A DNA stretch of 22,033 nucleotides from Dehalococcoidales bacterium (GTDB lineage Bacteria; Chloroflexota; Dehalococcoidia; Dehalococcoidales; RBG-16-60-22): positions 1-22,033 of the forward strand of contig JAUWGD010000010.1 in assembly GCA_030606585.1 (NCBI GenBank), in the 5' to 3' direction. This document shows, piece by piece, positions 7,962 through 14,867 of this stretch. The translations under genes and the position numbers were made by a program. Each line of letters starts with the position of its first letter. The first letter of the stretch is position 1. The notes below the pieces were generated by a model. It saw only the letters and a list, made by a program, of their open reading frames with translations. It had not been told where the DNA came from and did not search any database.

Positions 7962-8100
7962 CCTGTTAATTGAGGTGATAGAACAGGGCAATACCGGTTA
8001 CTTGCTTTTTGCCCTGTTTTGCGAGATTCTATAGAGAGAGCTTCATGTATTGGAGCACGGAAGCCACCTCGATGGACCACCCGTTAATCAATGTAACCGG
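7962..8100 (+). ncRNA. Candidate structured leader RNA with pseudoknot
   Basis: Several pairings are compatible with one fold. P1 is ATTGAGGTG (7969-7977) with CACCTCGAT (8065-8073), 9 bp with one G-U. Inside it, P2 is AACAGGGCAA (7982-7991) with TTGCCCTGTT (8009-8018), 10 perfect bp that extend to 13 with wobbles. P3 is GCTTC (8040-8044) with GAAGC (8060-8064), directly abutting P1, so the three form a three-way junction. The P2 loop holds CCGGTTAC (7994-8001), which is perfectly complementary to GTAACCGG (8093-8100) and gives an 8-bp pseudoknot. CCTGTT (7962-7967) can also pair with AACAGG (7982-7987), an alternative to P2. I do not recognise the consensus of any riboswitch class I know. 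It could act as a riboswitch or other cis-regulator of the importer; no energy or covariation test was done. Confidence 0.4.
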
Positions 8101-8205
8101 AAATATCGGGGGCTTTGACCACAATTTTGTTCTATAAGTGAGCCACCGAAAATCCGTGAGAATAAAAAGGTGACATTGACTAAATAAAGGAGGCAAAAAC
8201 CAATA

Positions 8206-9870
8206 ATGAAGAAAAGCTTACTATTAATTACAATAGTCGCTATTGTCATCAGTGGAATGCTTATTAGCAGTTGCGCAGAACCCGAACCTGCGCCCGCGCC
8301 CGCGCCTGCTCCTGCGCCTGCTCCTGCTCCTGCTCCAGAACCAGAACCAGCTGGTCCCGTGGCACCGCCACCCCCCGGCGAATTTGCCGATGGTGAATAC
8401 GGCGGCATCCTGAGAATTATTGCGCCATCCGGCCCGCAGGTGCTGGGCGGTTTCCGGGGAGGCCCCATGGACGTCGGCGCCCAGTTCCCGGCGCTCAACG
8501 CTCTTATGGACGCCACCGCCGACAGGACCAAGGGTATCGGCCTGGAGTCGTTCCTGTGCGAAAGCGTTGACGACGACGTCGAGAACAAGAAAATCGTCTT
8601 CCACCTGAGGCAGGGCGTCAAGTTCCATGACGGGACCGAGATGACGGCCGACGATTGCATCTGGGGCTATGAGCGAGCGATAGATGCGGGACGAATGCAG
8701 TACTTCAACTACTTCGAGGGAATCGATAAAATCGACGACTATACCTTCCAGATACGCTACAACGAGTACACCAACCAGCTCATACAGAGCTGGGGGTGGT
8801 TCTACCCGCGCTCCAAGGCAGCCTTCTTGGAAGGCACGGGCGGAAGCGATGACCCCGAGGTGCAGAACGAGTGGGCTTCAAGCCACATTGTCGCCACCGG
8901 TCCCTTCAAGCTGGTGGAGTACGTGCGTGACAGCCACCTGACGTGGACGAAGTTCGAGGACTACTGGAACGCACCCCTTCCCTATCTTGACGGTATCGAA
9001 GTCCGCTACATTCCCGACCCCGTAACCGCCAGGGCCATCATGGAGGCGGGAGAGGCAGACTACTGGACGGGTGCTCCCGCGCTGGACCAGATAGAAATGG
9101 TTGACGCCGGCTTCAAGAAGATAAGCGGCTGGGTCGGCCTGGTAGATAGCATCTGGCCCAACACCTCCGACCCCGAGTCCATCTGGAACGATGTCAAACT
9201 GCGTTACGCCCTGGATTACGCGCTGGACAAGCCAGCCATCGCCCAAGCCCTCGGGCGCGGCCTATACGTGCCCCTGATGCAGTTGGCACCTCCCGGCGAG
9301 TGGGGCTACGACCCGAACTACCCGGAGCGTGAATATAATCCGGATAGAGCCAGGACGCTTCTAGTCCAGGCCGGTTACCCCGACGGCATCAAGACGACGA
9401 TGATAATCGGGAATAATCCTTTCGATCTTGATGCCGGCACGGCTATCAAGCAATATCTTGATGCCGTAGGCATTGAGGTCGAGCTTGATATCGCCGACCC
9501 CGGCCGGTTCTTCGGGACGGTCTGGGGCGCCGCGCAACCAGGCCTGTCATTCATGTGGTCCGGCATGGATATCACCCACCTGCTCACCTACATGCGCTGG
9601 TTCAGCACCGACCCGTTTACCGACCTGGTGTACCTGGCCCATACCGATGAACAGAGGGCGCTAGACGAGGAAGCCAAGGCCTATCCACACGCCGCCGAGC
9701 AGAAGGAAATAACCATGAGGATTTTTAAATACATGAACGACGGCGCCTGGCTGGTCCCGGTCTTACAGAGACCTTCGGCAGCGATGGCCCAACCCTGGGT
9801 CCACAGCCAGCAGTTCCAGCAGGGTTTCGTCCGCTGGCAGATAGAATATATCTGGATGGAAAAGCACTAA
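8206..9870 (+). CDS. Peptide-type ABC importer substrate-binding lipoprotein (SBP family 5)
   Basis: Extracytoplasmic receptor that captures oligopeptides, dipeptides or a related solute and delivers it to the permeases encoded downstream. The 554-aa precursor has a lipoprotein signal: MKK, a hydrophobic core, then LISSC with the lipidated Cys at residue 23. A flexible linker rich in Glu, Pro and Ala (about 24-60, including eight Ala-Pro pairs) is followed by the family 5 fold. Typical blocks are VFHLRQGVKFHDGTEMTADD, VATGPFKLVEY, LRYALDYALDKPAIAQAL and NPDRARTLLVQAGYPDG. AAGGAGG (8187-8193) precedes the ATG by 12 nt, slightly long. A 237-nt gap with a large inverted repeat separates it from the permeases. 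Substrate specificity cannot be read from the sequence. Confidence 0.92.
   Translation: MKKSLLLITIVAIVISGMLISSCAEPEPAPAPAPAPAPAPAPAPEPEPAGPVAPPPPGEFADGEYGGILRIIAPSGPQVLGGFRGGPMDVGAQFPALNALMDATADRTKGIGLESFLCESVDDDVENKKIVFHLRQGVKFHDGTEMTADDCIWGYERAIDAGRMQYFNYFEGIDKIDDYTFQIRYNEYTNQLIQSWGWFYPRSKAAFLEGTGGSDDPEVQNEWASSHIVATGPFKLVEYVRDSHLTWTKFEDYWNAPLPYLDGIEVRYIPDPVTARAIMEAGEADYWTGAPALDQIEMVDAGFKKISGWVGLVDSIWPNTSDPESIWNDVKLRYALDYALDKPAIAQALGRGLYVPLMQLAPPGEWGYDPNYPEREYNPDRARTLLVQAGYPDGIKTTMIIGNNPFDLDAGTAIKQYLDAVGIEVELDIADPGRFFGTVWGAAQPGLSFMWSGMDITHLLTYMRWFSTDPFTDLVYLAHTDEQRALDEEAKAYPHAAEQKEITMRIFKYMNDGAWLVPVLQRPSAAMAQPWVHSQQFQQGFVRWQIEYIWMEKH
8290..8337 (+). repeat. Hexanucleotide (Ala-Pro) tandem repeat
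   Basis: Eight consecutive GCN-CCN codon pairs encode Ala-Pro in the lipoprotein linker, flanked by Glu-Pro pairs. The third positions vary, so the repeat is imperfect at DNA level. Gain or loss of a unit keeps the frame and only changes linker length. Confidence 0.85.
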
Positions 9871-9886
9871 GTCACATGGTACAATA

Positions 9887-9949
9887 GCTAATGGGTGGTT
9901 CGCCCATATTGATGCAATACCTTCAAACGATGGCGAACCACCCAATAGC
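9887..9949 (+). repeat. Large inverted repeat between lipoprotein and permease genes
   Basis: GCTAATGGGTGGTTCGCC (9887-9904) and its near-exact complement at 9932-9949 pair over 17 of 18 positions (one A-A mismatch), enclosing 27 nt. No T-run follows on the plus strand, so it is not a standard intrinsic terminator. It lies 16 nt after the lipoprotein stop. In importer operons such a hairpin commonly shields the receptor mRNA from 3' decay and raises receptor over permease levels; that role is inferred here. Confidence 0.75.
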
Positions 9950-10055
9950 ATAACCGGCAGCGCGAGTATAACGCGAATAAATACATAGAGAATATCTATA
10001 CGTTGAGAGACCGCATATCCCGGCGCTGGTATTGCCGCAGTCCGGGGCAGTCAGG

Positions 10056-10077
10056 TGCGGGTTTATATCAGCCCGCA
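10056..10077 (+). promoter_or_regulatory. Small hairpin before the permease gene
   Basis: TGCGGG (10056-10061) and CCCGCA (10072-10077) form a perfect 6-bp stem with a 10-nt loop, 30 nt upstream of the permease start. Its function is unknown and it is short enough to be chance. Confidence 0.3.
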
Positions 10078-10107
10078 TATTTACCAGAGTGAGGACTGAA
10101 GCTTGAG

Positions 10108-11067
10108 ATGACCACATATATCATACGGCGATTGCTGATAGCGCTGGTTATCATCGTCATCGTGACGCTGATTGTTTTTTTCACCATACGCCTCCTGCCC
10201 GGTGACCCGCTGATTATCTTCCTCGGCAACCAGGCCATACAGGGGGGTATCTCACAGACGGAACTGGATAATCTCCGGGAGTTCTACGGGCTGAATGACC
10301 CCATCATGGTGCAATACGGCAACTGGGTATGGAGCATACTGCAGGGTGATTTAGGAACTTCTTTATATTATCACGAAGATGTCGGCGTGCTCATGGGTGA
10401 CCGTTTCCCCATAACACTGCACCTGGGTGTGCTGGCATTTGTTATCAACATTATTGTTGGTGTGCTGATGGGGGTGGCTGCCGCTATCAGGCGGGGCACC
10501 TGGATAGACTCTGTTACCACCGCTCTGGCTAATATCGGCATATGTATCCCGGTTTTCTGGCTGGCGGTATTAATGATGTACTTTTTCGGCTTGCAGCTCG
10601 GCTGGCTGCCCATCGCCGGCTACACTTCCCCCTTTGAAGATTTCTGGTTGAACACGCAGCAGATAGTCATGCCGGTTTTCTGCATGGCCGTCACGATGAT
10701 GGCGACTACGGCGCGTTTATCGCGGTCAAGCATGCTCGAGGTTACCCGCCAGGACTACATACGCACCGCCTGGTCCAAGGGCTTGAGGGAACGTACTATC
10801 ATCGCCAGGCACGCTCTCAAGAACGGCCTCATCCCGGTAATTACCCTGCTGGGTATAGGTATCGGCATGGTTTTCGCCGGCTCGGTGTTCGTCGAGACCA
10901 TCTTTGCCATCCCCGGTATCGGCAGGCTGCTGATAACCAGCATCTTCGCCCAGGACTATGTGGTTATCCAGTCGGGCACCCTGGTAATTGCCCTGATAAT
11001 TCTTTTCTCCAATCTGGTCGTCGATATATCTTACGGCTGGCTCGACCCCAGGATTCGGTACGGCTAG
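10108..11067 (+). CDS. Peptide-type ABC importer permease, DppB/OppB family
   Basis: First membrane subunit (319 aa) of the importer. The N-terminus MTTYIIRRLLIALVIIVIVTLIVFF... is the usual first helix of the family, followed by RLLPGDP, a periplasmic segment and five further helices. The coupling EAA loop is clear at about residues 218-245 (RTAWSKGLRERTIIARHALK, then NGLIPVI), and the ending SYGWLDPRIRYG is characteristic. The ATG at 10108 has only weak upstream purine stretches (GAGGA 10091-10095 is rather far), so its translation may be modest or depend on upstream structure. It is followed after 13 nt by the partner permease. Confidence 0.93.
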   Translation: MTTYIIRRLLIALVIIVIVTLIVFFTIRLLPGDPLIIFLGNQAIQGGISQTELDNLREFYGLNDPIMVQYGNWVWSILQGDLGTSLYYHEDVGVLMGDRFPITLHLGVLAFVINIIVGVLMGVAAAIRRGTWIDSVTTALANIGICIPVFWLAVLMMYFFGLQLGWLPIAGYTSPFEDFWLNTQQIVMPVFCMAVTMMATTARLSRSSMLEVTRQDYIRTAWSKGLRERTIIARHALKNGLIPVITLLGIGIGMVFAGSVFVETIFAIPGIGRLLITSIFAQDYVVIQSGTLVIALIILFSNLVVDISYGWLDPRIRYG

Positions 11068-11080
11068 GAGACTTTTTAGT

Positions 11081-11977
11081 ATGACAGAAAGAAATACGAC
11101 TGTTGATGAGTTTCAGGAAGCCCCACCGCGTATCAACGAATGGCGGCGCTTCTGGAGGGTATTCCTGCAGCGTAAGATAGTAATTTTCGGTCTTGTCGTA
11201 TTATTTTTACTGGTATTTTCCGCAATCTTCGCCGATTTGATAGTCCCCTACGACCCGTACATAGGAGTCATGGCGGATTCGCTGGAGTCACCGAACAGTA
11301 CCTACTGGCTGGGCACGGATATCCAGGGCAGGGACACGTTGAGCCGTCTTATCTTCGGCACAAGGACGGCCCTGATGGTGGGCTTCATAACGGTGGGGAT
11401 TGCCGGCATTGCCGGTGTTACGCTGGGGTTAATGGCCGGGTACTTCGGCGGTATTATCAGTATGGTTATTATGAGGATAATGGACGCACTCATGTGCTTC
11501 CCGATGTTGATACTGGCTATGCTTTTTGCAGCCGTACTCGGCGGCGGTATCCAGAATGTTATCATCGCCCTGAGCATCGCCACGGTACCCGGATACGCCA
11601 GGGTAATGAACGGGCTGACTATGAGCATAAGGGAGAACGATTATATTATGGCCGAGCGTGCCATGGGTTCCAGCAACGCACGCATTATGCTGAGTCATAT
11701 TTTACCGAATTCCCTACCTCCCATGATTGTGCTTGTAACGCTTCAGCTGGGAATGATTATCATGTCCGAGGCTGCCCTCAGCTTCCTGGGAATCGGCATC
11801 AAGCCTCCGGGTGCAGCCTGGGGCGCCATGGTCGCCGACGGTTACCGGTATCTGACGTATACTCCGGCACTTTCCTTCGCACCCGGTATCGCTATTATGC
11901 TGGTCGTCTTCGCCTTCAACATGGTGGGTGACGGCCTGCGGGATGCCCTCGACCCGCGGTTGAGGGGTATACTATAA
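11081..11977 (+). CDS. Peptide-type ABC importer permease, DppC/OppC family
   Basis: Second membrane subunit (298 aa), which pairs with the DppB-type protein. It starts with a cytoplasmic OppC_N-type segment (EWRRFWRVFLQRKIVIFGLVVL), then a first helix and the conserved block YWLGTDIQGRDTLSRLIFGTR. The EAA loop is AERAMGSSNARIMLSHILPN (from about residue 192), and the protein ends GDGLRDALDPRLRGIL, all standard for the family. AGGAG (11066-11070), overlapping the upstream stop, lies 10 nt before the ATG. Same operon as its neighbours. Confidence 0.94.
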   Translation: MTERNTTVDEFQEAPPRINEWRRFWRVFLQRKIVIFGLVVLFLLVFSAIFADLIVPYDPYIGVMADSLESPNSTYWLGTDIQGRDTLSRLIFGTRTALMVGFITVGIAGIAGVTLGLMAGYFGGIISMVIMRIMDALMCFPMLILAMLFAAVLGGGIQNVIIALSIATVPGYARVMNGLTMSIRENDYIMAERAMGSSNARIMLSHILPNSLPPMIVLVTLQLGMIIMSEAALSFLGIGIKPPGAAWGAMVADGYRYLTYTPALSFAPGIAIMLVVFAFNMVGDGLRDALDPRLRGIL

Positions 11978-11991
11978 TGTGAGGAACAGAA

Positions 11992-12975
11992 ATGGCTGAA
12001 TTACTAAGAGTTAACAATCTGGTAACTCAATTCAAGACCGAGAGCGGCCTGGTTAAGGCCGTCGACGGCATCTCTTATTATATTGACGAGCAGGAAATAA
12101 TCGGTCTCGTAGGCGAGAGCGGCTGCGGTAAGTCCGTCAGCCAGTTGTCCGTAATGCAGCTCATCAGCGCCCCGGGCGAGATCGCCGGCGGTGAGGTTAT
12201 CTTCGAAGGCCAGAACCTTCTTAATTACCATGCCAATGGCCCTGAAATGCGTTCCATACGCGGCGCTAAAATCGCCATGATTTTCCAGGAACCCATGACC
12301 TCACTTAATCCGGTCCTGACCCTTGGCCGGCAGCTTACCGAAATGCTCCAGCTCCACCTGAAAATGAACGATGACGCCGCCCGCAAGAGAGCCGTCGAGC
12401 TCATGAGCATGGTGGGTATTCCCAGCGCGGAAAGCCGCATCGATGATTACCCCCACCACTTTTCCGGAGGTATGCGCCAGCGTATCATGATTGCCATGAG
12501 CCTTTCCTGTAACCCCAAAATAATCATCGCCGACGAGCCGACCACCTCCCTGGACGTGACCACACAGGCGCAGCTCATGGAGCTGATGAAGGATATGGTA
12601 GAGCGCTTCCATACATCACTGGTTATCGTCACTCACAACCTGGGTGTCGTCGCCCGTTACGCCCAGAGAATTTATATCATGTATGCCGGGCGTATCGTCG
12701 AGTCCGGCACTATCAAGGATATCTTCGGCACACCACGCCACCCCTATACCATCGGCCTTCTCAAGTGCATCCCCAGACTCGACGAGGAGGAAGGAACCAA
12801 GCTCGTACCTATCAATGGCCTGCCCCCCAACCTGATAAACATGCCATCTACTTGCGCCTTCCTGCCCAGGTGTTCCTACAGACTGGATAAATGCTCCCGG
12901 GAACCCTGGCCTCCGATGACTGCTATTGACGGCAACCACTATATCAGATGTTATGCTGATACCAAGGAGAAGTAA
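11992..12975 (+). CDS. Peptide-type ABC importer ATPase, DppD/OppD family
   Basis: One of two ATPases (327 aa) that energise uptake. Walker A is GESGCGKSV (41-49), signature SGGMRQR (158-164), and Walker B IIIADEP with Asp181-Glu182. The C-terminal oligopeptide-transporter extension has HPYTIGLLKCIP and a cysteine-rich tail: CAFLPRC from Cys288, then further cysteines in YRLDKC and HYIRC. In this family such a tail can bind an iron-sulfur cluster. GAGGA (11981-11985) is 6 nt before the ATG. The gene abuts the next ATPase with no spacer. Confidence 0.94.
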   Translation: MAELLRVNNLVTQFKTESGLVKAVDGISYYIDEQEIIGLVGESGCGKSVSQLSVMQLISAPGEIAGGEVIFEGQNLLNYHANGPEMRSIRGAKIAMIFQEPMTSLNPVLTLGRQLTEMLQLHLKMNDDAARKRAVELMSMVGIPSAESRIDDYPHHFSGGMRQRIMIAMSLSCNPKIIIADEPTTSLDVTTQAQLMELMKDMVERFHTSLVIVTHNLGVVARYAQRIYIMYAGRIVESGTIKDIFGTPRHPYTIGLLKCIPRLDEEEGTKLVPINGLPPNLINMPSTCAFLPRCSYRLDKCSREPWPPMTAIDGNHYIRCYADTKEK

Positions 12976-13965
12976 GTGAACTCAAAAAGTAATGATGCTA
13001 TCTTGGACATCCAGGATTTGAAAATGTACTTCCCGGTTACCCGCGGCCTCCTGCGTAGAAAGGTCGCCGATGTTAAGGCGGTTGACGGCGTCACGTTTAA
13101 GCTTAAACAGGATGAAACCCTGGGCCTCGTGGGTGAAAGTGGCTGCGGTAAGACCACTGTCGGTCGCTGCGTCCTCGGCCTCTATAAACCTACCGGAGGT
13201 AAAATCTTCTTTGAAGACGAGGATATTGCCACGTTCTCAGAAAAGAAGCTGCGGGAAATCCGCAGCAAAATGGCCCTTATCTTCCAGGACCCTTATTCGT
13301 CTCTTGACCCACGCCAGAGTGCGGGGAGCATCGTCGGCGAACCACTGAAAATTCACCATCTGGTCTTGAGTAAGGGTGAATACCGCGACAAAGTGGATCA
13401 GCTATTCAGCATCGTCGGCCTCGACTCCTCCATGACCGACCGTTTCCCTCACGAGTTCTCCGGCGGCCAGCGACAGCGTATCGGCGTGGCGCGCGCTCTG
13501 GCCTGCGACCCCGACCTCATCGTCTGCGACGAGCCCATCTCCGCCCTGGACGTTTCCATTCAGGCCCAGATTATCAACCTGCTGGAAGAACTGCAGGGCA
13601 GCAGCAAGAAGTTGAGCTACCTCTTCATCGCTCACGACCTTTCCGTGGTAAAGCATATCTCCGACCGCGTGGCTGTAATGTACCTCGGACGTATTGTGGA
13701 AATATGCAGTTCAAAAGAGCTCTACGATAATCCGCTGCACCCCTACACCAGGGCCCTGCTCTCGGCAATTCCGATACCCGATCCCTTCGTTGAGGAAACC
13801 CGCGAGCGTATTATCCTTAAGGGTGAAGTCCCCAGCCCCCTGAATCCACCACCGGGTTGCTCTTTCCACCCCCGCTGTTTCATGGCTATACCTGAGTGCA
13901 GCCAGGCCTTACCCCCGTTACGCGATATCGGTGACGGCCATGAAGTAGCCTGCATCCGGGTGTAA
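12976..13965 (+). CDS. Peptide-type ABC importer ATPase, DppF/OppF family
   Basis: Second ATPase (329 aa), which forms a heterodimer with the DppD-type subunit. The N-terminal segment MYFPVTRGLLRRKVADVKAV is typical of the F subunit. Walker A is GESGCGKTT (53-61), signature SGGQRQR (162-168), Walker B LIVCDEPISALD, and the tail HPYTRALLSAIPIPDP leads into CSFHPRC and two more cysteines. The start is GTG 12976, directly after the previous TAA, with AAGGAGA (12964-12970) at a 5-nt spacer. It is the last gene of the importer operon and converges on the metallo-hydrolase gene, with only 54 nt between the stops. Confidence 0.94.
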   Translation: MNSKSNDAILDIQDLKMYFPVTRGLLRRKVADVKAVDGVTFKLKQDETLGLVGESGCGKTTVGRCVLGLYKPTGGKIFFEDEDIATFSEKKLREIRSKMALIFQDPYSSLDPRQSAGSIVGEPLKIHHLVLSKGEYRDKVDQLFSIVGLDSSMTDRFPHEFSGGQRQRIGVARALACDPDLIVCDEPISALDVSIQAQIINLLEELQGSSKKLSYLFIAHDLSVVKHISDRVAVMYLGRIVEICSSKELYDNPLHPYTRALLSAIPIPDPFVEETRERIILKGEVPSPLNPPPGCSFHPRCFMAIPECSQALPPLRDIGDGHEVACIRV

Positions 13966-13973
13966 CCGTACCC

Positions 13974-14028
13974 GGTATATCCTGAAAAATCGGATATATC
14001 TGACCTGTAGCGCGTTCCGTCAGATTTT
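13974..14028 (+). terminator. Overlapping hairpins between convergent operons
   Basis: Two alternative stems share bases. GGTATATCC (13974-13982) pairs with GGATATATC (13992-14000), 9 bp with one G-U. ATCTGAC (13998-14004) pairs perfectly with GTCAGAT (14019-14025), whose last T begins a TTTT run (14025-14028). The second has a weak intrinsic-terminator form for the importer operon and overlaps the end of the opposing gene. The short T-run and 14-nt loop keep confidence low. Confidence 0.4.
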
Positions 14029-14790
14029 AAGTCGCATACCCTCATGCGCCACGGCGATGGGAATATCCAGCCTTCCAGCCACTGCCGATATTTCTTTTTT
14101 AGTTATCGACTCAAGGCTGATATCCATGTGCACCACTATTACCTGGGGCAGGTAGCCTTTTAGTTCCCGGAAGCTGACTAACTCCTGCTCGAGCATGTGC
14201 GGAGTGAGATGGCTTGTTTCTCTGGCAAATAACTCACATTCGTCAGGCAGGGTAACTTCAATTATCAATAGCTGCGGAGATACATGCCGCCAGCAGTCTG
14301 ATAATCCCGACCCGGTATCTCCCGTGTAGAAAATAGCCTTCCCCTGATCATCACTAATCTGATAACCAACGGTGGTGCCGAAATGGTTTACCGGTACAGC
14401 CAGGATATTGTGACCGTCAATGAGCTGCGGTTCTAACGGCTTAATAATGTTAAAATGAACAGTTGGTTTTGTCTCGGGTATTTTCTGGAATTGAGGGTAA
14501 ATTTCCCCGTTCAGCAGGTTGGTTTCAATAATATCACGGACCACAGCCGTGGAATATACCTGGATACTAGCGCCGCACCGGAAAAGATTCAGGGCGATCC
14601 CGGGGATATCCCGTATATGGTCAAAGTGTTGATGCGTTAATACAACCGCATTTAGTTTCCGTTGCTCCTCAATAGAAAGGCTTGATGTCAGGCTCCCGGC
14701 TTCAATAGCCAGGGTGTCATTGATGAGAAAGCAGACGCAGCTGGTAGTTAGTGATTCGCAGTTGTGCGCGCCAAGAATACGAATATCCAC
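14020..14790 (-). CDS. Metallo-beta-lactamase-fold hydrolase, class II cyclic-nucleotide phosphodiesterase-like
   Basis: Predicted binuclear metal hydrolase of 256 aa. The metal motif is HQHFDH (53-58), with further likely ligands His136 (VNHFG), Asp158 (YTGDTG) and His221 (VIVVHMD). The stretch LLIIEVTLPDECE, then SHLTPHMLEQEL (193-204), resembles the class II cAMP phosphodiesterase signature (IE.S.....HLTP..L..EL). That and the adenylate cyclase gene two positions upstream suggest it hydrolyses a cyclic nucleotide. It could instead be another MBL-fold phosphodiesterase of RNase Z type. GTG 14790 is preferred because AGGAG stands 7 nt upstream of it; the in-frame ATG at 14805 has its AAGGAG only 1 nt away. 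Last gene of the minus-strand signalling operon. Confidence 0.75.
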   Translation of the reverse strand: MDIRILGAHNCESLTTSCVCFLINDTLAIEAGSLTSSLSIEEQRKLNAVVLTHQHFDHIRDIPGIALNLFRCGASIQVYSTAVVRDIIETNLLNGEIYPQFQKIPETKPTVHFNIIKPLEPQLIDGHNILAVPVNHFGTTVGYQISDDQGKAIFYTGDTGSGLSDCWRHVSPQLLIIEVTLPDECELFARETSHLTPHMLEQELVSFRELKGYLPQVIVVHMDISLESITKKEISAVAGRLDIPIAVAHEGMRLKI

Positions 14791-14867
14791 TCTATTCTCC
14801 TGCATTCTCCTTTTAACTGGTTCGGTATATTTCTCACCAGGTCTTGCTCAGGGCGATTAGCTGATGA

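Larger units (their letters stand above)
7678..8205 (+). other. 528-bp intergenic region and importer leader
   Basis: No convincing protein gene on either strand. It contains two possible promoters (7738-7766 and 7841-7870), then a leader of about 329 nt that includes several long-range complementary segments between 7962 and 8100. The ribosome site AAGGAGG (8187-8193) of the lipoprotein gene lies at its end. A short dyad, TCACG-N7-CGTGA (7886-7902), lies just after the expected transcription start. Confidence 0.7.

Noticed and set aside
7975..8034. 19-codon GTG frame across the main leader hairpin, which could be an attenuation leader peptide
   Set aside because: The only good ribosome site is 13 nt away, there is no run of regulatory codons apart from a few leucines, and the hairpin has only a four-base T-run.
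8045..8137. 30-codon open frame in the importer leader, starting ATG with a weak GAGAG upstream
   Set aside because: Poor ribosome site, no recognisable sequence, and its start lies in the loop of a predicted hairpin; it fits chance better than a real peptide.
8088..8660. 190-codon minus-strand frame opposite the lipoprotein gene
   Set aside because: It mirrors the Ala-Pro repeat and GC-rich codon use of the sense gene and has no recognisable domain; antisense shadow.
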